DNA of 64,000 bases from Alphaproteobacteria bacterium (GTDB lineage: Bacteria > Pseudomonadota > Alphaproteobacteria > Paracaedibacterales > CAIULA01). The stretch is taken from positions 1 through 64,000 of the forward strand of contig JAPLOP010000023.1 of the NCBI GenBank assembly GCA_026400645.1, read 5' to 3'. The notes below the pieces were generated by a model. The model worked only from the letters and a program-made list of their open reading frames with translations, did not search any database and was not told the DNA's origin. Positions 18,187-25,846 of this stretch are shown piece by piece (positions within the stretch are counted from its first letter, which is position 1; each line of letters starts with the position of its first letter). Both the position numbers and the translations under genes were made by a program.

Positions 18187-18738
18187 TCACCAACACCATG
18201 ATTGCCATTCCTCCAGTTTCCTTAGCCCCAGATCAAGCTTGGCCATTGTTTCACTGTGATCAAGCGTCTGATCCGCCCCCCAAACTTTAAGGACATAAAG
18301 ACAAAATACACCAAAAACAAACGGCTTGATTTCCCCCAACAAGCCACCCAAATCCGCATTGGCATTCATCAACACAGACCTGGACCATTTCAGTGCTTGT
18401 GGCTTTAGATCCACAACCCAGCACGGCGACAAAAGCAGCTCATCCAATACACGATTGATAGCAACCTTATGGGAAAGCGCCTGATCCAAATGATTCATCA
18501 GGGATTCAAATAAATAATCATGAACAGACAGATTATGCGCTGGTTGTGTCGCGGCTTTTTCTTCGATATCGTTCCATAGCAGCAAAAGAATGGATACGGG
18601 TGTCGGACAAAGCCCAAGCACATCCGTCAGGGGAATCCCCGACAGTTGCGACAAAGAATCGGCACTTAATCCGTTCAGCCCCCGTTGTTCCAAAAGATCC
18701 CACGCCGATGCGACAAGAAAGTTATGATCAAAATGCAT
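18187..18738 (-). CDS. TetR-like helix-turn-helix protein
   Basis: The N-terminal 55 residues (ASAWDLLEQRGLNGLSADSL, SQLSGIPLTDVLGLCPTPVS) follow the TetR/AcrR pattern of helix, GLxGLS, then HTH. The C-terminal part ends ETMAKLDLGLRKLEEW, as in many alphaproteobacterial members of this group; some of those are related to COQ9. Its ATG overlaps the last 11 bases of the metal-binding-protein gene, so the two are translationally coupled and it might regulate metal uptake (inference). The recognition helix is atypical, so DNA binding is not certain. Confidence 0.6.
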   Translation of the reverse strand: MHFDHNFLVASAWDLLEQRGLNGLSADSLSQLSGIPLTDVLGLCPTPVSILLLLWNDIEEKAATQPAHNLSVHDYLFESLMNHLDQALSHKVAINRVLDELLLSPCWVVDLKPQALKWSRSVLMNANADLGGLLGEIKPFVFGVFCLYVLKVWGADQTLDHSETMAKLDLGLRKLEEWQSWCW

Positions 18739-19597
18739 CGCGCATCACCCCAACATTATGCCGAATCATTTTAATGTACGTGTCCGCATTACCGCCCGCC
18801 TCCGACAGGGAATCGGCATAAAGAATCCCCCGCACAGCCCGTCCTGTTTCCTGGGCAATTTGTTCCAATAATTTAGAATTGGCAAGATTTTCAACAAAGA
18901 CTGCCTTAACATTTTTTGCGCGTATAAAATCGATAATCTGCGCAACGGTGGATGCTGATGCTTCTGCTTCTGTACTAATGCCAACGGGGGATAAGAACTG
19001 AATATCATATGCCTTTCCAAAATACCAAAATGCATCATGCGTGGTGACAACATATCGCATGGCAACCGGAATGGCGCGGAATTGTTCCCCAACCCAATGA
19101 TGAAGCGAATCCAATTGCCGACTATACTCTTCTGCATTCTTTTTATACTGCGCTGATCGTGACGGATCATGCGCACACAGCGTCGCGGTGATTTCCTTGA
19201 CATAAAGAATCGCGTTTCTCACATCATGCCAAGCATGGGGATCGCCTAAATCGGGCCGGGGCTTTATTTCCTTGGTCACATGACTAACGCGCGCCTTTGA
19301 TTCAGCACACTGAATCATCCGGGTAATTCCCGGTTCAAAATTAAGCCCATTCAGTAAAATGATATCCGATTCAGCAATGGCCCTGGAATCGTTTGGTGTT
19401 GGTTGATAGGTATGCGGATCACATTTTGGCGGAACAATGGAAAAAATTGTAATCCCGGGCAATCCCTTAGTGATTTCCTGGGCAATATCTTTTAGAATAG
19501 AAAAGCTTACAACAATTTTTATGGGTTGGGATGCCTGTGGTTTTGCCGTAAAAAAACAAACCATAAAAAAAACAAAGAAAAATCGAATGCGTAACAC
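18728..19597 (-). CDS. Zinc/manganese ABC transporter substrate-binding protein
   Basis: This 289-residue periplasmic cluster A-I (TroA/ZnuA-type) binding protein has a signal peptide (MLRIRFFFVFFMVCFFTA). Likely metal ligands are His62 (CDPHTYQ), His121 (GDPHAWHD), His187 (TTHDAFWYF) and Asp262 (YADSLSE). Three His plus Asp favours zinc, whereas the PVGISTEAEAS loop resembles manganese/iron binders, so I leave the metal open. There is no His-rich loop. The start is GTG with AGGGAT upstream; it overlaps the divergent thioesterase gene by 11 bases. No permease or ATPase partner is near. Confidence 0.85.
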   Translation of the reverse strand: MLRIRFFFVFFMVCFFTAKPQASQPIKIVVSFSILKDIAQEITKGLPGITIFSIVPPKCDPHTYQPTPNDSRAIAESDIILLNGLNFEPGITRMIQCAESKARVSHVTKEIKPRPDLGDPHAWHDVRNAILYVKEITATLCAHDPSRSAQYKKNAEEYSRQLDSLHHWVGEQFRAIPVAMRYVVTTHDAFWYFGKAYDIQFLSPVGISTEAEASASTVAQIIDFIRAKNVKAVFVENLANSKLLEQIAQETGRAVRGILYADSLSEAGGNADTYIKMIRHNVGVMRDAF

Positions 19598-20015
19598 GTC
19601 TAACTATCCCTATGAAATGCAAATATTTATCGAAGACACAGACAGCAGTGGGGTTGTTTATCATTCAAACTACCTCAAATACATGGAACGTGCACGAACA
19701 ATGACACTGTACCATTTTGGGATTGATTTTTTCCAGCTCATGAAGGACGAGGGGATTACATTTTTCGTTAATGAAGTTTCCCTTTCTTATCACAACCCAG
19801 GTCTTTTGGGCGATAAATTAACCATATATTCTGAAATAACTGACGCAGTTGGGGCACGCCTCAAAATAAAACATTCGATTGTCAGGGATAGCACCGTCCT
19901 GGTAACTGCAACCGTAGGCGTAGTCAGCATTAGCCTGAAAAACAGAAAACCCGTTCGGATGCCGGCTGTTTTTGCAAAAGCCTTAACACAACAGGAGGTT
20001 TCCCCACATGATTAA
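19587..20015 (+). CDS. YbgC-type acyl-CoA thioesterase, first copy
   Basis: This 142-residue hotdog-fold protein hydrolyses acyl-CoA thioesters in the cytoplasm. The active-site loop FIEDTDSSGVVYHSNYLKYM contains the conserved Asp and Tyr, followed by ERARTM. It is about half identical by eye to the next gene and evidently a tandem duplicate. Open frame continues upstream to 19437 but that part is antisense to the metal-binding-protein signal peptide, so ATG 19587 is preferred. No strong ribosome binding site. It overlaps the second copy by 8 bases. Confidence 0.85.
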   Translation: MRNTSNYPYEMQIFIEDTDSSGVVYHSNYLKYMERARTMTLYHFGIDFFQLMKDEGITFFVNEVSLSYHNPGLLGDKLTIYSEITDAVGARLKIKHSIVRDSTVLVTATVGVVSISLKNRKPVRMPAVFAKALTQQEVSPHD

Positions 20016-20409
20016 TGAGCCCTATGAGATCCGAGTTTTCCTCGAAGACACAGACGCCGGCGGAATTGTTTATTTTGCCAATTACATGAAATACATGGAA
20101 CGTGCCCGAACGATGGTTCTGCATGACAAAGGGATTGACCATGCCCAGCTGATTGCAGAGCATAAAATCATGCTTGTGATGCGGAAATGTACCGTTGATT
20201 ATTATGGCCCTGCCCGATTTGGTGACATCGTGTCTATCTATACAGAAATCACCGAAATAACAGGCGCACGACTTAAAATAAAACAATCTATTGTAATGGA
20301 TGGCCAAGTTCTGGTAAAAGCAGATATAGTTTTAGCGTGCATTAATTTGACAGAACGAAAGCCCGTCCGGATTCCATCCGTCATTGTAAACTCTCTCCTA
20401 TCGGAATAA
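20008..20409 (+). CDS. ybgC: YbgC, Tol-Pal-associated acyl-CoA thioesterase
   Basis: The 133-residue hotdog thioesterase has the motif FLEDTDAGGIVYFANYMKYM, the classic YbgC loop. Here the loop is DAGG, as in canonical YbgC, while the upstream copy has DSSG. AGGAGG eight bases before the ATG is strong. The gene stands 10 bases before tolQ, the standard position of ybgC in Tol-Pal operons. YbgC acts on short acyl-CoA or acyl-ACP thioesters and has been tied to phospholipid metabolism. Confidence 0.93.
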   Translation: MINEPYEIRVFLEDTDAGGIVYFANYMKYMERARTMVLHDKGIDHAQLIAEHKIMLVMRKCTVDYYGPARFGDIVSIYTEITEITGARLKIKQSIVMDGQVLVKADIVLACINLTERKPVRIPSVIVNSLLSE

Positions 20410-20419
20410 TAAGGTATTT

Positions 20420-21172
20420 ATGGATCACTCAACTTTACAAGCTGCCGCAACACAACTTTCAGTCACAGGGCAAAATATTGTGGCCCCCGTTGTCCATGGG
20501 ATGTCCATGTGGGACCTGTTCTGGGGGGCTAGCCCTGTCATTAAGCTGGTGATGATGGGATTGATCATTGCATCAATTTGGTCCTGGACAATTATTTTAC
20601 ACAAACTTTACAAGGTGCGGCAGCTCAATACAGCCGCCGATCAGTTCGAGGATGCATTTTGGTCAGGCGGCGCGCTGGATGATCTTTATGATCGGATTCA
20701 GGGCCGCCCCCAGGATCCCCTGTCAGCCGTTTTTTGCACAGCCATGAAAGAATGGCGTCGGTCCATTTCCAAGGGGATCATCCGCACAGCAGAACGCGGA
20801 ACCCTTGAACAACGCATCGACCGCGTCATGCAGCTAACAGTCAGCCGTGAAATGGATTTACTGGAGCGCCATATGGGATTTTTGGCATCCCTTGGGACCA
20901 GCGGTGTTACTATTGGATTGTTCGGGACGGTCCTTGGTATTATTGATAGTTTTGAAGCCATTGCCGGACAGCACAGCGCGAGCCTCGCCGTTGTTGGTCC
21001 CGGCATGGCAGAAGCTTTGTTCGCAACAGCGATCGGCCTTGTCGCCAGTATTCCAGCAGCAATTGCGTATAACAAAATCTCAACAGACCTCAATCGGTAT
21101 GCGAATCGATTGGATGCCTTCACAAGTGAATTTGGCAGCATTATATCACGACAACTAGAAGAGCACGCGTAA
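20420..21172 (+). CDS. tolQ: TolQ, proton-channel subunit
   Basis: The 250-residue inner-membrane protein has three membrane segments (about residues 37-58, 150-172 and 182-205 by eye). With TolR it uses the proton gradient to drive the Tol-Pal system during cell division. The signature ASLGTSGVTIGLFGTVLGII, SLAVVGPGMAEALFATAIGL and IPAAIAYNK are all present. It is the first of tolQ-tolR-tolA, with 6-base and 12-base gaps. Confidence 0.97.
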   Translation: MDHSTLQAAATQLSVTGQNIVAPVVHGMSMWDLFWGASPVIKLVMMGLIIASIWSWTIILHKLYKVRQLNTAADQFEDAFWSGGALDDLYDRIQGRPQDPLSAVFCTAMKEWRRSISKGIIRTAERGTLEQRIDRVMQLTVSREMDLLERHMGFLASLGTSGVTIGLFGTVLGIIDSFEAIAGQHSASLAVVGPGMAEALFATAIGLVASIPAAIAYNKISTDLNRYANRLDAFTSEFGSIISRQLEEHA

Positions 21173-21178
21173 ACACTG

Positions 21179-21673
21179 ATGCAAATTAATCAAAATTCCG
21201 GCGGACGTGGGCGTCAGCGTCGCACATTTAAACCAAGCAGCGATATCAACATTACCCCGTTGGTGGATGTGATGTTGGTGTTGTTGGTGATTTTTATGGT
21301 AACGGCCCCCATAGTCATGGTGGGTGTTCCGGTGGACTTGCCAAAAACGCATGCCGCTCAAATGGATGATCAGGCAGATCCATTGATCGTTTCCGTCGAT
21401 GCTACCGGGCGAACTTTTTTGCAGGAAACAGAATTACCCATTGATGAATTGGTTGGCAAATTGATTGCCGTTACGGGAAATAATCCGGATGCCAAAATTT
21501 ATGTTCAGGGTGACAAAAAACTGGCATACGGACAGGTTATGGAAATTATGGGGGCGATTGCAGCTGGTGGATTTTCCAAAGTTTCATTGATTGCAGAAAT
21601 GTCAACCAAGGCGATGCCGACCAAGAAAGTTTCACAAAAAGACACCGAGAGTAAATCTCTAAAAAGAAATTAG
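21179..21673 (+). CDS. tolR: TolR, Tol-Pal stator subunit
   Basis: The 164-residue ExbD/TolR-family protein has one membrane segment. The segment NITPLVDVMLVLLVIFMVTA contains the aspartate (in LVDVML) that carries protons with TolQ. The periplasmic domain ends in a lysine-rich tail (TKKVSQKDTESKSLKRN) slightly longer than usual. It lies 6 bases after tolQ. Confidence 0.95.
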   Translation: MQINQNSGGRGRQRRTFKPSSDINITPLVDVMLVLLVIFMVTAPIVMVGVPVDLPKTHAAQMDDQADPLIVSVDATGRTFLQETELPIDELVGKLIAVTGNNPDAKIYVQGDKKLAYGQVMEIMGAIAAGGFSKVSLIAEMSTKAMPTKKVSQKDTESKSLKRN

Positions 21674-21685
21674 TACTTATATCCC

Positions 21686-22621
21686 ATGAAAAATGCTGCT
21701 ATTGCATCGTTGGTTTTCCATATCCTTCTTGTGACTTTATTTGCCATAGGGATGAAAAATCCATTTGAAAAAACAATCACGGATCAACACCCATTATTAA
21801 TTGAGTTCGTTCAAATAGGCGAAAAATCAGCGGCGCCAAAATTATCCCCCGCCAACAAAGAACTAAAAGAGCCGACAAAAAAAGAGCCGGAACCAGAACC
21901 AAAAAAGCCTGAAACACCTACCGAGCAGACAGAGGAAGTCTTGCCAAAAAAGCCAGAACCACTGCAAGAAAAACCAGCTGAAAAGGTCGAACCGGTCAAA
22001 GAACCGGAACCCGAACCAAAACCAGAACCCGCGCCAATTCCGAAAAAGGAACCAGAAAAGAAACCCGAAAAGAAACCAGAGCCACCGAAGAAGCCCGACA
22101 AGAAACCCGATCCAAAAGATGACAAAAAAGCGGATCCAAAGAAAAAAGACAAGCCCAAAAAGACTGAAAAAGCAGCAAATGACAAGGCGCAAATCAATTT
22201 AAAAAAGGACAAGAAACCAGCCAATGCACTGGATGATTTATTGAAAAAAGTCAGCAACGATTCGGATTCCTCTGCCGATCATGGGGCGCCCGCAGAAACT
22301 GTTGGGCCTGTTGTGACCGCAACGGAAATTGATGCGATTCGCCAAAAAATCCGCAAATGTTGGATTGTGCCAGCCGGGGTCAAAGGAGCCAAGGACATGG
22401 TCGTTGATATCCGCATGGAAATTGCAAAGGATGGCACCGTCACAAAAGCAGATATTGTCGATAAAGCACGCGCAAACCAGGATACAGCATTCAGGACCGC
22501 CGCCGAAAATGCGCAACGCGCCGTTCTTGATCCAAACTGCAACCCGTTACCGCTGTCAAAAGAAAAATACGAACAATGGAAAGATCTAGAATTAAGCTTT
22601 AATCCAAAAAACATGTTTTAA
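21686..22621 (+). CDS. tolA: TolA, periplasm-spanning linker
   Basis: The 311-residue protein has an N-terminal membrane anchor (AAIASLVFHILLVTLFAIGM). A long Pro/Glu/Lys-rich spacer follows (about residues 60-185, repeated EPEPKP and KKPEPP units). The C-terminal globular domain (about 210-311) has IDAIRQKIRKCWIVPAG and DMVVDIRMEIAKDGTV, the TonB/TolA-type fold, and two cysteines. TolA links TolQR to TolB and Pal at the outer membrane. The spacer is far shorter and more proline-rich than the helical domain of the E. coli protein, as usual in alphaproteobacteria. Confidence 0.93.
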   Translation: MKNAAIASLVFHILLVTLFAIGMKNPFEKTITDQHPLLIEFVQIGEKSAAPKLSPANKELKEPTKKEPEPEPKKPETPTEQTEEVLPKKPEPLQEKPAEKVEPVKEPEPEPKPEPAPIPKKEPEKKPEKKPEPPKKPDKKPDPKDDKKADPKKKDKPKKTEKAANDKAQINLKKDKKPANALDDLLKKVSNDSDSSADHGAPAETVGPVVTATEIDAIRQKIRKCWIVPAGVKGAKDMVVDIRMEIAKDGTVTKADIVDKARANQDTAFRTAAENAQRAVLDPNCNPLPLSKEKYEQWKDLELSFNPKNMF

Positions 22622-22662
22622 CTTAAAAATTATTGCCACAACTTTAAATATTGATTAGTATA

Positions 22663-22700
22663 GTCATGGCGAGCCGACGAAGGCGGCGTGGCCATCCAGG
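22663..22700. repeat. Palindromic repeat family A (upstream of GIY-YIG gene)
   Basis: GTCATGGCGAGCCGACGAAG followed by GCGGCGTGGCCATCCAGG. The reverse-complement arm is found downstream of the nuclease gene at 23005-23069. Its reading frame is open into the nuclease gene (MASRRRRRGHPGNK). Confidence 0.75.
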
Positions 22701-22707
22701 GAATAAA

Positions 22708-23004
22708 ATGTACACAAAGAATCCTGCAGTATACATTATGACAAACAAAAAGAATGGCACATTATATACAGGAGTTACGTCGAATTTAATCCAACGTATA
22801 TATCAACACAAGACAGGAATAATTGATGGATTCACGAAAAAATATGGATGTCATCTCTGCGTTTACTACGAAGCATCAGACACTATGGAGCAAGCTATTT
22901 TAAGAGAAAAACAAATTCAAGCAGGCCCCAGAGCAAAGAAAATTGCACTAATAGAAACATTGAACCCCGGGTGGGATGATTTGTACGAGACGCTCTCCCC
23001 CTGA
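22708..23004 (+). CDS. GIY-YIG nuclease domain protein (UPF0213-like)
   Basis: The 98-residue single-domain protein has the GIY-YIG core: VYIMTNKKNGTLYTGVTSNL with the paired Tyr motifs, then IQRIYQHK (catalytic Arg), CVYYEASD, EQAILREKQIQAG (catalytic Glu) and a Trp-containing end (LNPGWDDLY). Members cut DNA, but cellular roles are mostly unknown. The ATG at 22708 starts the conserved domain; the frame is open upstream through a family A repeat to 22666, so an N-terminal Arg-rich extension is possible. It is inserted between tolA and tolB and is bracketed by inverted copies of the repeat. Confidence 0.85.
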   Translation: MYTKNPAVYIMTNKKNGTLYTGVTSNLIQRIYQHKTGIIDGFTKKYGCHLCVYYEASDTMEQAILREKQIQAGPRAKKIALIETLNPGWDDLYETLSP

Positions 23005-23069
23005 CTGGATGGCCACGCCGCCTTCGTCGGCTCGCCATGACGCCGCCTTCGTCGGCTCGCCATGACGTC
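23005..23069. repeat. Palindromic repeat family A, inverted and partly duplicated
   Basis: TGGATGGCCACGCCGCCTTC followed by GTCGGCTCGCCATGACG, then a second copy of CCGCCTTCGTCGGCTCGCCATGACG. It is the reverse complement of 22663-22700 and begins immediately after the stop of the GIY-YIG gene. Confidence 0.75.
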
Positions 23070-23099
23070 GGATTTTTCCTGTCAAATTAGTGTATTTTA

Positions 23100-23135
23100 G
23101 TCATGGCGAGCCGACGAAGGCGGCGTGGCCATCCA
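23100..23135. repeat. Palindromic repeat family A, direct copy before tolB
   Basis: GTCATGGCGAGCCGACGAAG followed by GCGGCGTGGCCATCCA, identical to the 22663 copy. It ends 38 bases before the tolB start. With 23005-23069 it can form a long hairpin between the nuclease gene and tolB. Confidence 0.75.
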
Positions 23136-23173
23136 ATATTTAAAAAAACATTGCCGAGAAGGACATTTAATAA

Positions 23174-24496
23174 ATGAGAAAAATTACCCTCGTCACCCTG
23201 TGCCTTATCATCACCCTGTGCGCAACCACCTGTCACGCGCTGAAAATCGAAATCACAAAAGGCGAAGTCAGACCCGACCCCATTGCCATTACGGACTTTC
23301 ATGCGGAGGATTCCAGCCTGCAAAGCGAGGGGAAAAGCATTGCCGACGTGGTTGGATCGGACCTCGAAGGATCGGGTTTATTCGCCCTGCTTTCCAAGGT
23401 ATCCTATATCCAAAAAGATGAATCCGTCATCAAGGATGGCCCCCGATTCGCGGACTGGCGCGTTATTAGTGCACGTTTTTTGGTGGCGGGATCGATCAAA
23501 AGCGACGGCGGTAATAAAATCACCATAGAATTTCGCCTGTACGACGTGATCAAGGGTGAAAAATTACTAGCCTTGGCCGTCAGCGGTGAACAAAGCAAAT
23601 GGCGAAAAATTGCCCACAAAGTGGCTGACGAAATCTATACCCGCGTTACCAATGAAGCCGGTTATTTTTGCACACAGATCGCCTTTGCAAAACTCCTCAA
23701 CCCCAAAAGCAAAGAACGCCGCAAACAAATCATGCGCGTTGACCAGGATGGCGATGGCATGGAATCGCTGACAGATGGAAAATATTTGGTGCTAACACCA
23801 CGGTATTCCGCCGATGGAAAAAAGATCGTTTACCTGGCCTATGTCGATGGCAAAGCCCATGTTTATATGCTGGATTTGGCATCACGCCACAGCACGCTGG
23901 TCAATGATTTTGGTCAAATGGGATTCGGGATGAGCTTTGCCCCACGCTTTTCAGCCGACAGCACCGAAGTCGTCATGAGCCTGGTCAAAAAGGGGAGCAG
24001 TGCCATTTACGCACAAAACCTGCAAACCAAAAAATTAACGCGCCTGACGGACCATGTTTCAATCGATACATCCCCTTGTTTTTCGCCAGATGGCCAACAA
24101 ATCGTCTTTACATCTGATCGTGGCGGAAAAGAACAGCTTTACGTGATGAATCATCAGGGGCAAAACGTCCGTCGCATCAGTTATGGGGATGGGAAATATT
24201 CCCAACCTGTTTGGTCACCCCGCGGAGACTGGATCGCCTTTACAAAACAAGTTGCCGGTCAATTCTATATTGGCGTGATCAAACCCGATGGAACAGATGA
24301 ACGCCTGATCGCCCAAGGCTATTTGGTCGAAGGGGCAGACTGGGCACCAAACGGTCGCTATTTAATCTTTACAAAGGAACAAGGGGCCGGCAGAAGCCAG
24401 GTTTACATGATGGATCTAACGGGGCGCCATCAACGCGCCATTACGCCACCAGACACACACGCGTCGGATTGCTCGTGGTCCCCATCCATAAAGTAA
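23174..24496 (+). CDS. tolB: TolB, periplasmic beta-propeller
   Basis: The 440-residue periplasmic protein has a signal peptide (MRKITLVTLCLIITLCATTC, cleavage near CHA). The N-terminal domain (about 22-165; AITDFHAEDSSLQSEGKSIA, VVGSDLEGSGLF) is followed by a six-bladed WD40-like propeller with blades such as PRYSADGKKIVYLAYVDG, PCFSPDGQQIVFTSDRGG and PVWSPRGDWIAFTK. TolB links TolA to Pal. The usual next gene, pal, is replaced by lgt at 17 bases. Separation from tolA by a nuclease gene and repeats suggests it may need its own promoter. Confidence 0.96.
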   Translation: MRKITLVTLCLIITLCATTCHALKIEITKGEVRPDPIAITDFHAEDSSLQSEGKSIADVVGSDLEGSGLFALLSKVSYIQKDESVIKDGPRFADWRVISARFLVAGSIKSDGGNKITIEFRLYDVIKGEKLLALAVSGEQSKWRKIAHKVADEIYTRVTNEAGYFCTQIAFAKLLNPKSKERRKQIMRVDQDGDGMESLTDGKYLVLTPRYSADGKKIVYLAYVDGKAHVYMLDLASRHSTLVNDFGQMGFGMSFAPRFSADSTEVVMSLVKKGSSAIYAQNLQTKKLTRLTDHVSIDTSPCFSPDGQQIVFTSDRGGKEQLYVMNHQGQNVRRISYGDGKYSQPVWSPRGDWIAFTKQVAGQFYIGVIKPDGTDERLIAQGYLVEGADWAPNGRYLIFTKEQGAGRSQVYMMDLTGRHQRAITPPDTHASDCSWSPSIK

Positions 24497-24512
24497 GGAA
24501 GTTTTTCCAATC

Positions 24513-25298
24513 ATGATGTCTTTTGCCTTTCCGAATATTGACCCTGTCCTGCTTCACATGGGCCCGCTCAAGGTTCATTGGTACGGCGTTGCCTATGTCG
24601 TTGGGATTGTTCTGGGATGGAAATACGCAGCACATCTGATTAAGAATTATTTACCCAGCCTCGATGTCAAAACCTTTGACACCTTCATCACCTGGATCAT
24701 CATCGGAATTGTCGTTGGCGGGCGTCTGGGACATGTCATTTTTTACGACTTACCGTACTATATCCACCACCCCCTGGAGATACTCATGACCTGGCGCGGT
24801 GGGATGTCATTTCATGGCGGATTGCTGGGAGTCATGACGGCAACAGTATTTTACTGCGCCAAACATCGCGTCCCGCCGTTACAGTTTACCGACATCGTGT
24901 GCGCTGCAGCCCCCATCGGGATTGGATTCGGCCGGGTCGCCAATTTTATTAACGGCGAACTTTATGGAACCATCACAACTGTTCCCTGGGCCGTTGAATT
25001 CCCCCAAGGTGGCCACATCCCCCGTCATCCAACCCAACTGTACGAGGCCGCTCTAGAAGGGTTTTTATTATGGATTTTGTTATTTTGCCTGTGCCGATGG
25101 ACGAATTTATTGCAAAAACCCGGACGCATCAGTGGATTATTTTTACTGGGATACGGCATCGTCCGATTTTTGGTTGAATACGTGAAAGAACCAGACGGAA
25201 TCCATTCTGTTGGCATGATCCTGCTGACAACGGGGCAACTTTTGTCCATCCCCCTGGTCATCGGTGGGCTTTTTTTAGTCAGTCGCAAAACGGATTAA
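24513..25298 (+). CDS. lgt: Prolipoprotein diacylglyceryl transferase
   Basis: This 261-residue inner-membrane enzyme moves diacylglycerol from phosphatidylglycerol to the lipobox cysteine of prolipoproteins. It has about seven membrane segments. The Lgt signature is visible: GGRLGHVIFYD, WRGGMSFHGGLLG, the highly conserved GRVANFINGELYG, and PRHPTQLYEA. AAGGAAG precedes the ATG by about 10 bases; a second ATG follows at 24516. It is probably in the same transcript as tolB. Several genes in this window encode lipobox signals that would be its substrates. Confidence 0.96.
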   Translation: MMSFAFPNIDPVLLHMGPLKVHWYGVAYVVGIVLGWKYAAHLIKNYLPSLDVKTFDTFITWIIIGIVVGGRLGHVIFYDLPYYIHHPLEILMTWRGGMSFHGGLLGVMTATVFYCAKHRVPPLQFTDIVCAAAPIGIGFGRVANFINGELYGTITTVPWAVEFPQGGHIPRHPTQLYEAALEGFLLWILLFCLCRWTNLLQKPGRISGLFLLGYGIVRFLVEYVKEPDGIHSVGMILLTTGQLLSIPLVIGGLFLVSRKTD

Positions 25299-25487
25299 CC
25301 CGAGCTTGACGTAAGAGCAGGAGCCTCTATCAAAAGCCTTATTGGGCCTGATGTCTTGGAATCTGAGTTGCTTTGTCGGGCTTTGCCCTGCACGCCGCGA
25401 CGTCAATTGCAAGGAGCCGTAGCGACGCAGCAACCCAGGATTGTCCTGGGTAATTTGGGCATTTCCGGTCTTTCTTACGTCGGACTC
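25299..25487. repeat. Inverted-repeat element family C-related, copy 3
   Basis: The outer arms CCCGAGCTTGACGTAAGAG (25299) and TCTTACGTCGGACTC (about 25472-25487) are inverted and match the outer arms of the element at 37559-37734. The interior differs, with an inverted pair around TTGCTTTGTCGGGCTTTGCC. It directly abuts the type I element at 25488. The 548-base gap 25299-25846 holds only repeats. Confidence 0.5.
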
Positions 25488-25636
25488 ATGCCATTTTCAT
25501 AAATTATTATGAGTTTCCTGGATGACCACGCCGCCTTCGTCGGCTCGCCATGACGACGTCATTGCGCGGAGGGCGCAGCCCGACAAAGCAATCCAGAAAT
25601 CACTTCAAACTCATGAAGATTTATTGACAATGGTAT
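25488..25636. repeat. MITE-like inverted-repeat element, type I, copy 4
   Basis: The arms ATGCCATTTTCATAAATTAT... and ...AAACTCATGAAGATTTATTG followed by ACAATGGTAT form the terminal inverted repeat. The core is in the opposite orientation to copies 1-3 (GGATGACCACGCCGCCTTCG first, GCCCGACAAAGCAATCCAG last). Confidence 0.72.
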
Positions 25637-25676
25637 CAGGTTATCTATTATTTGCTAATTTGTCGCCCAAAGAACA

Positions 25677-25715
25677 CCCCCATCATCCCGTGGTCAAGTC
25701 GCGGGACGACGGGGG
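25677..25715. repeat. Palindromic repeat family B, shortened copy 3
   Basis: CCCCCATCATCCCGTGGTCA followed by AGTCGCGGGACGACGGG lacks the inner part of the full repeat, as expected from a deletion between the inner hairpins. Confidence 0.65.
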
Positions 25716-25846
25716 TGGGTGTTGTCTGATGTGAATTTCATACTAACCAAATGCCATTGTTCTTGTTTGGCCCCCTAATAAACGCGAGGGCCTGAGGCTT
25801 CGTTACCCCACAAAAAATACTTCTTGGATAAGCGAAACTTTTAGGC

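Noticed and set aside
21811-22257. Gly/Ser/Phe-rich minus-strand frame
   Set aside because: It is the complement of the Pro/Glu/Lys-rich spacer of tolA; low-complexity coding DNA leaves antisense frames open.
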